Shown here piece by piece: positions 27,307-37,942 of a DNA stretch of 64,000 nucleotides. Made by a program: the position numbers and the translations under genes. The stretch comes from Thermoanaerobaculia bacterium (GTDB taxonomy: Bacteria > Acidobacteriota > Thermoanaerobaculia > Gp7-AA8). Under the pieces are notes generated by a model. The model saw nothing but the letters and a program-made list of their open reading frames with translations, was not told the origin of the DNA and did not search any database. Where the stretch lies: NCBI GenBank assembly GCA_017883205.1, contig JADGNZ010000019.1, positions 44,918 through 108,917 on the forward strand, in the 5' to 3' direction. Each line of letters begins with the position of its first letter. The first letter of the stretch is position 1.

Positions 27307-30300
27307 CTAGCTCTCCACCAGCGTCCGCAACTGCCTGCTCGCTACGGTCAGCATCGCCAGGTCGACAGTCTGCGCGGCACGGAAGTCGGTCATCATCTGA
27401 TCGATGCGCTCGACGACGCGTGGGCGTGCGGTCAGCCATCCGTCGAGAGGTTCTCCGGCGCCGTTCGACTCGCCGAGAACGCGAGACGCGATGACGCTCT
27501 GGTAGTTGAAGAGATCATCGACGGCCGCCGCCACTGCCGATTTCTGCCACGGCGTTTCGGCGGCGATTGATGCCCCGGCGGAGCGGAGGCGTTCCAGTCC
27601 GAAGCGCGCGCCGACGCTGAAATAGACCTTGGCGACATCCTGAACGGGACGTCCTGTGCGCGAAAGACGGACGATGTCGAGGGCGGCTCCCATTACGCCG
27701 AGGCTGGCGATGCGGTAGGCCACGCGCTCGGGGACGCCGTCCATCTCGAGCTCCCCCTGCCGCGCTTTGAGCGCGCCGAGCAGCGCAGCGGGAAGAATGT
27801 CGTGCAACCGATCGGCGATTGCGGCGATGGCGGGACGAAATTCCGCGACGTACTTCGCGGTGTCGAGCCGGTCATAGTCGCTGATGAGAAGCCAGCCGAT
27901 GGCGCGCTCGAGCAGGCGTCCCACTTCGGTCAGCATCTCGATCTGCACGCGCGCCGGCAGGATGTTGTCCTGCGCTTCGATCTCGGACCAGAGCGAGCGA
28001 AGGTCGAACGATTCGCGGATGATCGTGAATGCGCGCGCCACGTCCGCCGTCGGCTTCCCTGTCTCCTCGGTCATCTGCCAGACGAATGTCGGGCGAATGC
28101 GGTTGATGATGTTGTTGGTGACGTAGGTGCCGATGATCTCGCGGCGCAGGCGGTGGCGCTCGATCGCGGCGCGGTATTGCTCGCGCAGCGGTTTCGGGAA
28201 GTACAACACGAGGTCTTCGACGAGCAGCGGATCGTCCGGCAGATCGCTGGCGAGCAAATCGGAGTAGAGGCCGATCTTGCTGTAGGCCATGAGAACGGCC
28301 AGCTCGGGACGCGTGAGGCCGATGTGCGCGGCGTGCCGCTGGGCGATGGTCTCGTCGTCGGGCAGCCCTTCGAGCGCGCGATCGAGGCGGCCGGCGCGCT
28401 CGAGTGCGCGCATGAAGCGGGCCTGCTCGTCGAGCACCGATTCGCCAAGAAACTGCGTCAGCGAGATGGCCTGCGTCTGCTCGTAGTTGTCGCAGAGAAC
28501 GAGTTGACCGACTTCGTCCGTCATCGACGCGAGTTGTTTGTTGCGCTCTTCAATGCCTGCCAGCTCGCCCTGCTCGATGGCGTCGTAAAGAAGGATCTTG
28601 ATATTGACCTCGTGATCGGAGGTATCGACGCCGGCGGAGTTGTCGATGGCGTCGGTGTTGATGTGACCATCGCGCAGCGCGTACTCGATGCGGCCGCTCT
28701 GCGTGAAGCCGAGGTTGGCGCCCTCGCCGACAACGCGGACGCGCAGCTCGTTGGCATCGACGCGGAGTGCGTCATTCGCGCGGTCGCGCGCGGCGGCATG
28801 ATCCTCGTCGCTTGACTTCACGTATGTCCCGATACCGCCGAGCCAGAGCAGATCGGCGCGGGCGCGAAGAATGGCCTTCATCAACTCGGCCGGAGCGAGC
28901 GTCTTCTTTTCGAGATCGAGAGCACGCATCACCTCATCGGAGACCTTCACGACCTTGGCGCTGCGCTCGAGCACGGCGCCGCCGGCTGACAGCAGCGCGG
29001 TGTTGTAGCCGTTCCAATTGAGACGTTCGTCGAACATCCGCCGCCGCTCGGCGAGGCTGGTGGCTGGATCGGGATTGGGATCGAGAAAGATGTGCGAGTG
29101 GTTGAAGGCCGCGATCAGTTTGGTGTGCGGCGAGAGGAGCATGGCGTTTCCGAAGACGTCGCCGGACATGTCGCCGACGCCGACCGCCGTGAAGTCCTCG
29201 CGCTGAATGTTGATCCCAAGCTCGCGGAAGTGGCGCTTGACCGCCTCCCATCCGCCGCGCGCCGTAATGCCCATGTTCTTGTGGTCGTAGCCGGCGCTGC
29301 CGCCCGAGGCATACGCGTCGCCGAGCCAGAAGCCGTACTCGGCGGAGATGGCGTTGGCGATGTCGGAAAACGTCGCGGTGCCCTTGTCCGCGGCGACGAC
29401 GAGATACGGATCGTCGGCATCGCGGCGTACGACATCACGAGGCGGGATGACGTCGGTGCCGCGCAGGTTGTCGGTGATGTCGAGCATGCCGCGCAACAGC
29501 GTCTGGTACGCGGCGACGCCCTCCTTCTGGAACGTGGCGCTGTCGGCGGAAGGATTCTTGACGACGAAACCGCCTTTCGATCCCATCGGCACGATGACGA
29601 CGTTCTTGACGTTCTGCGCTTTCATCAGGCCGAGGATCTCGGTGCGGAAATCCTCGCGGCGGTCGGACCAGCGGATGCCGCCGCGGGCAACCTTGCCCGC
29701 GCGAAGATGAATGCCTTCCATCGTCGGCGAGTAGACCGAGATCTCGAACATCGGACGCGGCAGCGGCAGCTCGCGGATCGACTGCGAGTCGAGCTTGAAC
29801 GAGAGATACGGCTTGCGATTGCCGTTCGGATCGCGCTGGTAGTAGTTCGTTCGCAGCGTGGCCTCGATGAGCGTGAGGTAAAGCCGCAGGATGCGGTCCT
29901 CATCGGGGTTCTTCACTTTGTCGAGCGCGTCCTCGACCAGCGTGCGGATCCCGCCCGCGGCCATGTGACGCCCGGTCACGCCCGGCGACGCCATGCTCGC
30001 GCCGCGGAGCGTGGCCGCGCCGAGGGCCGGATCGAAGTGCGTCTGAAAGAGATGGACGAGGAGGCGCGCGACCGCGGCATGCGTCGCCAGCGTCTGCTGG
30101 ATCAGCGGTTCGCTGACGTTGACGCCGATTTGCCGCATGTACCTCGCATAGGCGCGCAAGACGACGACTTCGTGCCATTCGAGCTCGGCGGCAAGGACGA
30201 GGCGATTGAAGCCGTCGTTCTCCGCGTCGCGGCTCCAGACGCGCACGAACGTTTCCTGGAACTTCTCCTTGATTGGCGTGATGTCGTCCTGCACCCCCTC

Positions 30301-32160
30301 GGCATCGAGACTGAAGTCGCGAATCCGCACGATCGACGCGGCGCCCGCGGGATGCACTTCGTAGGGCTCTTCGGCCAGGACCTTGAGGCCCATGTTCTCG
30401 AGCCGCGGCATGATCTCGGAGAGCGGCACCGGCGGTCCGGAGTGCAGGATCTTGCAGTGAAACTGGCGCTCGTCACTGCGATGACGATGGAGATCGACGA
30501 CGAGTTTGCCGGTCGCCAGCACTTCTTCCACGTGCTGGATGTCGTACATCGCCTCCCCGGCCCGGAAGCGCTCCATGTAGGCCGCGGAAAAGGCTTTCTT
30601 GTAGCGGCGCTGCAGCTCAATCCCATGCTCCTCGCCGTGGGTGACGCAGAGTGCATCGAGCAGGCGATCCCCCCACGTGCGTGCGGCGTCGGAGAGGATG
30701 GCTTCGATCCGCTTTTCTTCGACCTCGGGGATCTGACCCGGAGTCGTGCGTACGACGAAAAGAATCCGCGCCAGCGGCGCATCGGTAACGTGCTCGTAGA
30801 CCGCGGTGTCGCTTCCGCCGAAAGTCTCTTCGAGGATCTGCTTCGCTTTCTCGCGGAACTCGGCCGTATTCTGATCGCGCGGCACGTAGACGTAGCAGGA
30901 GATGAAGCGCTCGAAGACGTCTTTGCGCGTGAAGAGGGCCACGCGGTGACGCTCCTGGAGCAGCAGGATGCCGCGGGCGATGTCGTAGAGCTGCGCGTCG
31001 GTGATCTGAAAAAACTCGTCGCGCGGGAACGACTCGATGATGTCGACCAGCGCTTTTCCGTTGTGGCTGCGCGGATCGAGGCCTGCGCGCTCAATGGTGC
31101 GCTTGGCTTTGAGGCGCAGCATCGGGATCTCGCGCACGCTGCGGCTGTATGCGGCGGAGGTGAAGAGCCCCAGGAAGCGATCCTCCCCGATGAGGTTGCC
31201 GTTGTCGTCGTAACGCTTGATGCCGATGCGGTCGAGGGGCACGAGCCGGTGGATGGTGCTGCGGCTGTTGGCCTTCGTGACGATGAGGAGGTCTTTCGTG
31301 CGGGCGTATTCGCTGAACTCTGGCGGAAGAGGCGCGGCGCCGCGCTCGGCCGATTCGGTGCGGATGCCGCGAAGGATGCCCAGGCCGCTCTCCACAACCG
31401 GCGGCAGGTAGTCCTTGCCGTCGCGGGTCTCGAATCCGTAGCGCCTGTAACCGACGAGGATGAAGTTGCCCTCGTCGAGCCATTGCAGGAAGGCGCGCGC
31501 TTCGGCCACTTCCTCCTGCGGCATCGGCAGTTTGACATGCTCGAGCTCCGCCACGTCGGCCTTGAGCGTCTGGCGCATTGCCTGCCAGTCGCTGACCGCG
31601 GCCCGGACATCGTTCAGCACGCGCTCGAGGGAGGCGCCGATGGACTCCAGCTCCGCGGCGTCTGTCTCCTGGTCGATCTCGACGTGCATGTACGACTCGA
31701 CGATGGAGTCGATCTGCGCGTTCTGCGTCGCCGTCAGCTCGACGCGCTTCCCTCCCGCATCACGGCGGACCCGGACGACGGGATGGAGCAGGAGGTGGAT
31801 GTTGCGGCCTAGCCGGTTGACCTCGGCGCTGACGGAGTCGACGAGGAAGGGCATGTCGTCGTTGACGATATCGATGACGGTGTGATCGAGGCCCCAGCCG
31901 TTCCCTTCGACGGTCGGATTGAACAACCGGACTTCCGGTGTGCCGACTTTGCGCTTCTCGCCGAATTGCCAGAGCGAGAGGGCGCCGCCGAGAAGCGTCT
32001 CGAAAGCGGTGTAGATGATGTCGTCGGGTGCGACGAGGGCGAAGTAGCGGCGCACGAAGGCTTCGGCGCTGTCAGCCTGCGCCTTGTCGACGCGTTTGTG
32101 CGCTTCCGTAGCAAGCCGCTCGACGAGATCGGCTTTGCGCTGCTCAGGGGTGATGGTCAT
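27307..32160 (-). CDS. Large NAD-specific glutamate dehydrogenase (GdhB/L-GDH type)
   Basis: A 1617-residue protein of the 180-kDa NAD-GDH class that oxidises glutamate to 2-oxoglutarate and ammonia. The start MTITPEQRKADLVERL at 32160 is chosen. The N-terminal regulatory part carries VDIVNDDMPFLVDSV-like and ACT-like segments. The catalytic core has GGIRWSDRREDFRTEILGL, VVIVPMGSKGGFVVK, ADKGTATFSDIAN, GDMSGDVFGNAMLLS and IDNSAGVDTSDHEVNIKI. Such enzymes support growth on amino acids. It lies upstream on the strand from no obvious partner and just downstream of the methylmalonyl-CoA mutase gene. Confidence 0.95.
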   Translation of the reverse strand: MTITPEQRKADLVERLATEAHKRVDKAQADSAEAFVRRYFALVAPDDIIYTAFETLLGGALSLWQFGEKRKVGTPEVRLFNPTVEGNGWGLDHTVIDIVNDDMPFLVDSVSAEVNRLGRNIHLLLHPVVRVRRDAGGKRVELTATQNAQIDSIVESYMHVEIDQETDAAELESIGASLERVLNDVRAAVSDWQAMRQTLKADVAELEHVKLPMPQEEVAEARAFLQWLDEGNFILVGYRRYGFETRDGKDYLPPVVESGLGILRGIRTESAERGAAPLPPEFSEYARTKDLLIVTKANSRSTIHRLVPLDRIGIKRYDDNGNLIGEDRFLGLFTSAAYSRSVREIPMLRLKAKRTIERAGLDPRSHNGKALVDIIESFPRDEFFQITDAQLYDIARGILLLQERHRVALFTRKDVFERFISCYVYVPRDQNTAEFREKAKQILEETFGGSDTAVYEHVTDAPLARILFVVRTTPGQIPEVEEKRIEAILSDAARTWGDRLLDALCVTHGEEHGIELQRRYKKAFSAAYMERFRAGEAMYDIQHVEEVLATGKLVVDLHRHRSDERQFHCKILHSGPPVPLSEIMPRLENMGLKVLAEEPYEVHPAGAASIVRIRDFSLDAEGVQDDITPIKEKFQETFVRVWSRDAENDGFNRLVLAAELEWHEVVVLRAYARYMRQIGVNVSEPLIQQTLATHAAVARLLVHLFQTHFDPALGAATLRGASMASPGVTGRHMAAGGIRTLVEDALDKVKNPDEDRILRLYLTLIEATLRTNYYQRDPNGNRKPYLSFKLDSQSIRELPLPRPMFEISVYSPTMEGIHLRAGKVARGGIRWSDRREDFRTEILGLMKAQNVKNVVIVPMGSKGGFVVKNPSADSATFQKEGVAAYQTLLRGMLDITDNLRGTDVIPPRDVVRRDADDPYLVVAADKGTATFSDIANAISAEYGFWLGDAYASGGSAGYDHKNMGITARGGWEAVKRHFRELGINIQREDFTAVGVGDMSGDVFGNAMLLSPHTKLIAAFNHSHIFLDPNPDPATSLAERRRMFDERLNWNGYNTALLSAGGAVLERSAKVVKVSDEVMRALDLEKKTLAPAELMKAILRARADLLWLGGIGTYVKSSDEDHAAARDRANDALRVDANELRVRVVGEGANLGFTQSGRIEYALRDGHINTDAIDNSAGVDTSDHEVNIKILLYDAIEQGELAGIEERNKQLASMTDEVGQLVLCDNYEQTQAISLTQFLGESVLDEQARFMRALERAGRLDRALEGLPDDETIAQRHAAHIGLTRPELAVLMAYSKIGLYSDLLASDLPDDPLLVEDLVLYFPKPLREQYRAAIERHRLRREIIGTYVTNNIINRIRPTFVWQMTEETGKPTADVARAFTIIRESFDLRSLWSEIEAQDNILPARVQIEMLTEVGRLLERAIGWLLISDYDRLDTAKYVAEFRPAIAAIADRLHDILPAALLGALKARQGELEMDGVPERVAYRIASLGVMGAALDIVRLSRTGRPVQDVAKVYFSVGARFGLERLRSAGASIAAETPWQKSAVAAAVDDLFNYQSVIASRVLGESNGAGEPLDGWLTARPRVVERIDQMMTDFRAAQTVDLAMLTVASRQLRTLVES

Positions 32161-32230
32161 GAACGAGACTCCTGCGTGGTGACGATGCGGGGACAGATCA
32201 TATGACCTGCGGGGTTGCGAGGTCACGAAC

Positions 32231-32254
32231 GCGGTCACGAGGTCGCGTGACCGC
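32231..32254. repeat. GCGGTCACG hairpin
   Basis: GCGGTCACG and CGTGACCGC pair perfectly over 9 bp with a 6-nt loop, in the gap between the mutase and glutamate dehydrogenase genes. Words such as GGTCACGAACGCGGTCACGA extend it on the left. Confidence 0.5.
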
Positions 32255-32287
32255 GGCTACAGCAGGCCGCGCCAGACTTCGAGACCG

Positions 32288-34060
<1,773 letters not shown>

Positions 34061-34102
34061 CTCGATTCAATCAGCAAGCCACTCTACCGGATCGCGTTCG
34101 GA

Positions 34103-34480
34103 TCAGCCAAGCCGGAGCGGGACATGTTCTGCGATGCGGCCAAATACGGCATCGCGCGTGAGGAGCGTGGCGTTGAGGTCGAGCGCGCATTGCGCGACGT
34201 GGGCGTCGGGGAGGGTGACGTTTAAGCCGTGGCGACGAAGGTTGCGCCGAAGAGTGCCGAGATCTATCCAGTGCGCGAGCGGCGTCCGATGAACCGGAGT
34301 GTCCTGCAAAAGCTCGCCGACCAACGCGCGGGCACGCAAGTCGTCCGCTCCGCTAAAAACCTCCGAAACCACGAGAGGTGGAAGGAATAGTGGCTCATCG
34401 CCGATCATCGCGTGAAACTCGTCGAGACCACCCGAGGACACGTAGTCGATCAGAATGGATGAGTCAACGACGACGGCCAC
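34103..34480 (-). CDS. PIN-domain toxin (VapC-like)
   Basis: A 125-residue PIN-domain protein, a predicted Mg2+-dependent RNase. The acidic residues are seen in VVVDSSILIDYV (Asp6), VVSEVFSG (Glu), LPDAHVAQCAL (Asp) and LLTRDAVF (Asp). Its start overlaps the end of the small antitoxin gene upstream by 17 bp, the classical antitoxin-toxin order. Confidence 0.88.
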   Translation of the reverse strand: MAVVVDSSILIDYVSSGGLDEFHAMIGDEPLFLPPLVVSEVFSGADDLRARALVGELLQDTPVHRTPLAHWIDLGTLRRNLRRHGLNVTLPDAHVAQCALDLNATLLTRDAVFGRIAEHVPLRLG

Positions 34481-34649
34481 GTGATTCGTCCAAATCGATT
34501 TCGAGATGGACCTTGCCCCGAAGTGCCTTCAGTTTCTCGGCAAAACGCATCTGCTGCGCGCGATCCTCCGGACTCAGGTCGTCCATCGTCCTGGGCGGCC
34601 AGACTTTTCTGTCACGGACCTCGGTCTCGGCTGTTTCTACTTTCGCCAT
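34464..34649 (-). CDS. Antitoxin of the PIN toxin (unit A of the array)
   Basis: A 61-residue protein starting MAKVETAETEV. Its C-terminus GKVHLEIDLDESRGRRR is a charged segment that probably binds and blocks the PIN toxin. The motif recurs in the two neighbouring ORFs upstream. The region before the start (ending in TTATGATGGCGATATGGC on the minus strand) is also repeated before the other units. Confidence 0.75.
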   Translation of the reverse strand: MAKVETAETEVRDRKVWPPRTMDDLSPEDRAQQMRFAEKLKALRGKVHLEIDLDESRGRRR

Positions 34650-34680
34650 ATCGCCATCATAAACGTCGGACGCTCGCGCT

Positions 34681-35064
34681 TCAATCCCTCGAACGGCCGC
34701 GCAGTGCGTCGAGATCAATGTCCAGGTGAATCTTTCCCTTCAAAGCAATTGCGCGCTGAAACGCCCGGTGCTTACGCTCTTCGGAGGTCAACTCCTCATC
34801 GGCCGGTTTGATGACAGGCTCATGATCTTCGATGATGGCCTCATTCCGATTCGCCATATCGCCATCATGAACGTCAGAAGCTCGCGCTTCAATCTTCGAC
34901 CGGCCGCGCAGTCTATCGAGATCAATATCCAGATGAATCTTTCCCTTCAAAGCGATGGCTCGCTGAAACGCCCGGTGCCTGCGCTCTTCAGGGGTCAACT
35001 CAACTTCGACGGGTTTGCTCACGGGATGCTGACCCTCTGCGGCGAATTCGTTTTCATTGGCCAT
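34681..35064 (-). CDS. Fused pair of antitoxin-like units (units B and C)
   Basis: A 127-residue frame made of two homologous halves. Unit C (residues 1-57) ends in KGKIHLDIDLDRLRGRSK; unit B (from Met70, position 34857) ends in KGKIHLDIDLDALRGRSRD. Both contain HRAFQRAIALKGKIHLDIDLD. The join IEARASDVHDGDMAN is a translated copy of the leader that precedes the other units, so a stop codon between two tandem genes was lost. No toxin gene follows these units. Translation may also start at 34857. Confidence 0.65.
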   Translation of the reverse strand: MANENEFAAEGQHPVSKPVEVELTPEERRHRAFQRAIALKGKIHLDIDLDRLRGRSKIEARASDVHDGDMANRNEAIIEDHEPVIKPADEELTSEERKHRAFQRAIALKGKIHLDIDLDALRGRSRD

Positions 35065-35103
35065 ACGCCGTCCTAAACGCCGCCGCGATCACGCTTCAAT
35101 TCT

Positions 35104-35301
35104 TCATCGCCCCGTTCGACGCCGGCCACGAAGCTCATCGACATCGATATCCAGATGGATCTTTCCTCTCCACTTCTCGAACCACTCCGCGATCCTCTTC
35201 TGCCTGAGTCGGTCAAGCTCCTGGAGGACGGTCTGCGGGCGAGCTCCGGTGGGCCGGATCGTTACTTCGGACTCATCGATCACTTCACTCGCCTTCGCCA
35301 T
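35104..35301 (-). CDS. Antitoxin-like unit D
   Basis: A 65-residue protein starting MAKASEVIDESEV. Its middle is a different helix (VLQELDRLRQKRIAEWFEKW), but it ends in the same motif, GKIHLDIDVDELRGRRR. It is preceded by the same leader word (GATGGCGATATGGC). It is the first gene of the array in transcription order, with no toxin gene of its own. Confidence 0.6.
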   Translation of the reverse strand: MAKASEVIDESEVTIRPTGARPQTVLQELDRLRQKRIAEWFEKWRGKIHLDIDVDELRGRRRTGR

Positions 35302-35636
35302 ATCGCCATCATAAAAGGTCGGAGGACCGCGCTTCAATCCCTAACCCGCAATTCTCACACCTTTCAGCAGGCATCTGCGCCAAGCCACTACCAGTGTGAG
35401 AAATGCGGGAGTTTGAGCGGCAGAAACTACCGAAGCCGTACTTCGCGCAAGCAAGAACCTCGACGAATTTCAACCACCGCCCCGACTGCACTCGGGCGAG
35501 GACGCCCGAGTGCCCGCGGTCGAGACGACCGCACTCCTTCCGGCGTGCATGCCTCGCAGCGCTGAGGAGTGTGGGCGTCTCGCCCGCGGCCATCGGGGCG
35601 TCCCTCCTCGGTGGTTGGATCCGTCCGATAGCTCCT
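35302..35636. repeat. Gene-free region with nested inverted repeats
   Basis: No convincing gene is seen. A hairpin with 16-nt arms (35345-35360 and 35394-35409, 15 of 16 complementary) comes first. A larger imperfect inverted repeat follows, with arms 35471-35537 and 35566-35617. The left arm carries its own perfect 9-bp hairpin, ACTCGGGCG-AGGA-CGCCCGAGT (35490-35511). The words resemble the 23938-23992 element, so this may be a degenerate non-autonomous repeat. Confidence 0.6.
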
Positions 35637-36392
35637 TCAGTCCTTCTTCGCCACGAGCAGCAATCCCGGCCCGAACGGGACGAAGCCGAAGATCCGGTCG
35701 ATGGAGAAGATCGCGCGAACCGCGTTCACGAGCAGGCGTGACTTGCCCGCGCGCGCCACCGACCGGAGCGCGGCGTCGTCGTTGATCGCGAGGCGTGCGC
35801 GGCGCTTGTTCATCGGCAGGATCACCAGCGTGTCGTAGATCAGCACGATGGGGAATCCCCAGAACGCGGCTTTCCGGATCGTCATCGCCGCGCTGCGAAA
35901 CAGCGATGTGAGCTGGCTGCGCGCATAGCGGCGGCGATGCTCGTAGTAGTCGTCGCTGGCCGTCCAGAGCGACTGCATTGCCGGGACCGTCGCGATGCAG
36001 GTGCCGCCGGGGGCCAGGACTCGCGCGATCTCGCGGACGGCGCCGGCATCGTCGTCGAGATGCTCGAGCGTCTCCCCTGTAGTCACGCCCGCAAACGCAC
36101 CGCCACGAAACGGCAGCTTGGTCATGTCGCCGATGACGACCGGGATGCCGAGGTTGTGTCTGACGTGGAGCGCGGCATCGAGCGAGTAGTCGATCCCGAA
36201 CACGTCATAACCGCGCTGCTGCATGCGCCCCGCGAGCTGGCCGAGGCCGACCGCAGCGTCGAGGATCCGGGCGCCCGCCGCGAGCTTCTCGACCTCCCGG
36301 ATGATGATGCTCAGTCGGTACTCGTGGCGCGGACCGAACATCTCCGGCTGCGTGCCCCAGGCGTGGGTGTGGGCGGCGGACGTCGCAGGCAT
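35637..36392 (-). CDS. Class I SAM-dependent methyltransferase
   Basis: A 251-residue methyltransferase of the UbiE/type 11 kind. The SAM-binding motifs are ARILDAAVGLGQLAGRM (motif I), VFGIDYSLDAA, GDMTKLPFRGGAFAGVTTGETLEHLDD and REIARVLAPGGTCIATVP. A C-terminal extension of about 90 residues includes a hydrophobic segment (GFPIVLIYDTLVILPM), which suggests membrane association and possibly a lipid or envelope substrate. The substrate is unknown. Confidence 0.85.
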   Translation of the reverse strand: MPATSAAHTHAWGTQPEMFGPRHEYRLSIIIREVEKLAAGARILDAAVGLGQLAGRMQQRGYDVFGIDYSLDAALHVRHNLGIPVVIGDMTKLPFRGGAFAGVTTGETLEHLDDDAGAVREIARVLAPGGTCIATVPAMQSLWTASDDYYEHRRRYARSQLTSLFRSAAMTIRKAAFWGFPIVLIYDTLVILPMNKRRARLAINDDAALRSVARAGKSRLLVNAVRAIFSIDRIFGFVPFGPGLLLVAKKD

Positions 36393-36446
36393 CGGAGCCG
36401 CGAATGGTACACTGCGCTCAGTCGCCGCAAAGGAAAGTCATCAATC

Positions 36447-37850
36447 ATGACCAGAACATTATTGTTCAGTAACAGGTCTCGAGGTTTGGGTTGGGTGGTG
36501 GTGCTGAGCATCGCCGCGTTCGCCGGATCCGCTGCGGCGCAGGAGCACCCCACTTCAGCTTCGCTCGTCTTCACCAGTCCGGTAGGCGACACCGTAGGGC
36601 CAGGAACTGGCAAGACTTACACCTACGGCACACCTGGCAACGTCTTTGAGTCTGGCGTTAACGATCTCGTTGGGGGAACGACTCCCGACCACATGTTTTT
36701 CACCGTGCAAGCCAGCAATGCAAACCCGGAAATCTTGCTCGCATTCGCGGCACCGATCGCAGTACCCTTCAATTCGCTCACGGATACGCAAGCTGTTTTT
36801 GCGCCATTGACCAAGGGCACCTACGTCTGCACGAAGGAGACCTCCACTGACATCGCGCACGTTCCGTTAATGAGTTTTGTGGCACAAGTAAGATCCCCGA
36901 CGCCGGGGACCCTGTGTATTGATGGACAGACTGGAAGCTACACGATCACCTCGGTCTCGTTTACAACGACCAAGAGCGGCCAGTCGACACTCTTTCATCT
37001 ACTAAACTTAGACATGTCGTTCACAGTCCAGTGCCAGGATGTGGCAACACCGAAACTTTCGGGACGACTGATCTACCACGGCGCACCAGTGGCCGGTGCA
37101 GTGCCATACGATCCCGTCGCCGCTGGGGCGGCAGTCGACTTCGGCACGTGTCCGGACGGCAGTTCGGGTTCCGGATCACCGGGAGGTGGATCGGGCGGCA
37201 CGGGCGGTTCCGGCGGCACTGCCCCGACCGCGCCGACGATCGTTCTTCCCGACACGGCCCTCACATCATCGATTCCGATGGTCAACTCCGATTCGGCGAC
37301 TGTGGCCTTCTCCACCTTCATCCCAACAACGACCACCTCCGACGTCAGCCTGACTGCCACGACGGATGCCGACAATCTCCTCGCCACCATCACACCGTCG
37401 GTGATCAAACCCGGCGGTACCGGCGATGCAATGGTGACCATCCAGACCACTGCCGCGACGTCTGCCGGCGAACACACCGTCACGCTGACCGCATCAGACG
37501 GAACGGTGTCGTCATCTGCATCGATTCATGTCACCGTCATCTGCGACCCACCCCTCATCCTCGGGATCGACCAACCAAAGAACACCACGGTCGCCCTCGG
37601 CCGGCCGGCGAACCTTTCCGTGAAGGCATCGGGCAGCGGTCCGCTTACCTATCAATGGTTCAGCGGCGCGAGGGGACTGGTGAACTTCTCCCTTGCCATC
37701 GGAAGCTCGCCCAACTTCACCACCTCCGCAATCAACGACACGACCTCGTACTGGGTTCGCGTCACCAATCCGTGTGGGAGTGTCGACAGCCAGACCGTCA
37801 CGGTGAGCGTCGCAGCGAGTGCGAAACCGGCGTCGAGTCCCCGCCGCTGA
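36447..37850 (+). CDS. Secreted Ig-like domain protein
   Basis: A 467-residue protein starting MTRTLLFSNRSRG, with a signal peptide ending near GSAAAQEH. A unique beta-rich N-domain (about 35-235) is followed by a Gly/Ser linker (GSGSPGGGSGG), then two Ig-like modules. The last one has the pattern LTYQWFSGARG and SPNFTTSAINDTTSYWVRVTN of bacterial Ig-like repeats. It probably acts at the cell surface or is secreted. An upstream in-frame ATG at 36435 or so gives a slightly longer form. A terminator follows. Confidence 0.75.
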   Translation: MTRTLLFSNRSRGLGWVVVLSIAAFAGSAAAQEHPTSASLVFTSPVGDTVGPGTGKTYTYGTPGNVFESGVNDLVGGTTPDHMFFTVQASNANPEILLAFAAPIAVPFNSLTDTQAVFAPLTKGTYVCTKETSTDIAHVPLMSFVAQVRSPTPGTLCIDGQTGSYTITSVSFTTTKSGQSTLFHLLNLDMSFTVQCQDVATPKLSGRLIYHGAPVAGAVPYDPVAAGAAVDFGTCPDGSSGSGSPGGGSGGTGGSGGTAPTAPTIVLPDTALTSSIPMVNSDSATVAFSTFIPTTTTSDVSLTATTDADNLLATITPSVIKPGGTGDAMVTIQTTAATSAGEHTVTLTASDGTVSSSASIHVTVICDPPLILGIDQPKNTTVALGRPANLSVKASGSGPLTYQWFSGARGLVNFSLAIGSSPNFTTSAINDTTSYWVRVTNPCGSVDSQTVTVSVAASAKPASSPRR

Positions 37851-37884
37851 CCGTTCCTTGAACGGCCGCAAACGAACAAACGCG

Positions 37885-37917
37885 AAACGCCCGGCAAAGT
37901 CCGGGCGTTTCCTTTTA
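37885..37917 (+). terminator. Intrinsic terminator after the Ig-like protein gene
   Basis: Hairpin with arms AAACGCCCGG (37885-37894) and CCGGGCGTTT (37901-37910), a 6-nt loop and a following CCTTTT. It lies 35 bp after the stop codon. Confidence 0.85.
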
Positions 37918-37942
37918 TGATCGGATCTCTGAGGAGACCTAA

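Noticed and set aside
29092..31812. 906-codon open frame on the plus strand
   Set aside because: It is fully antisense to the glutamate dehydrogenase gene and has no recognisable domain; a codon-bias shadow.
35937..36446. Long N-terminal extension of the Ig-like protein frame
   Set aside because: It is antisense to the methyltransferase gene; the signal peptide begins at the ATG near 36447.
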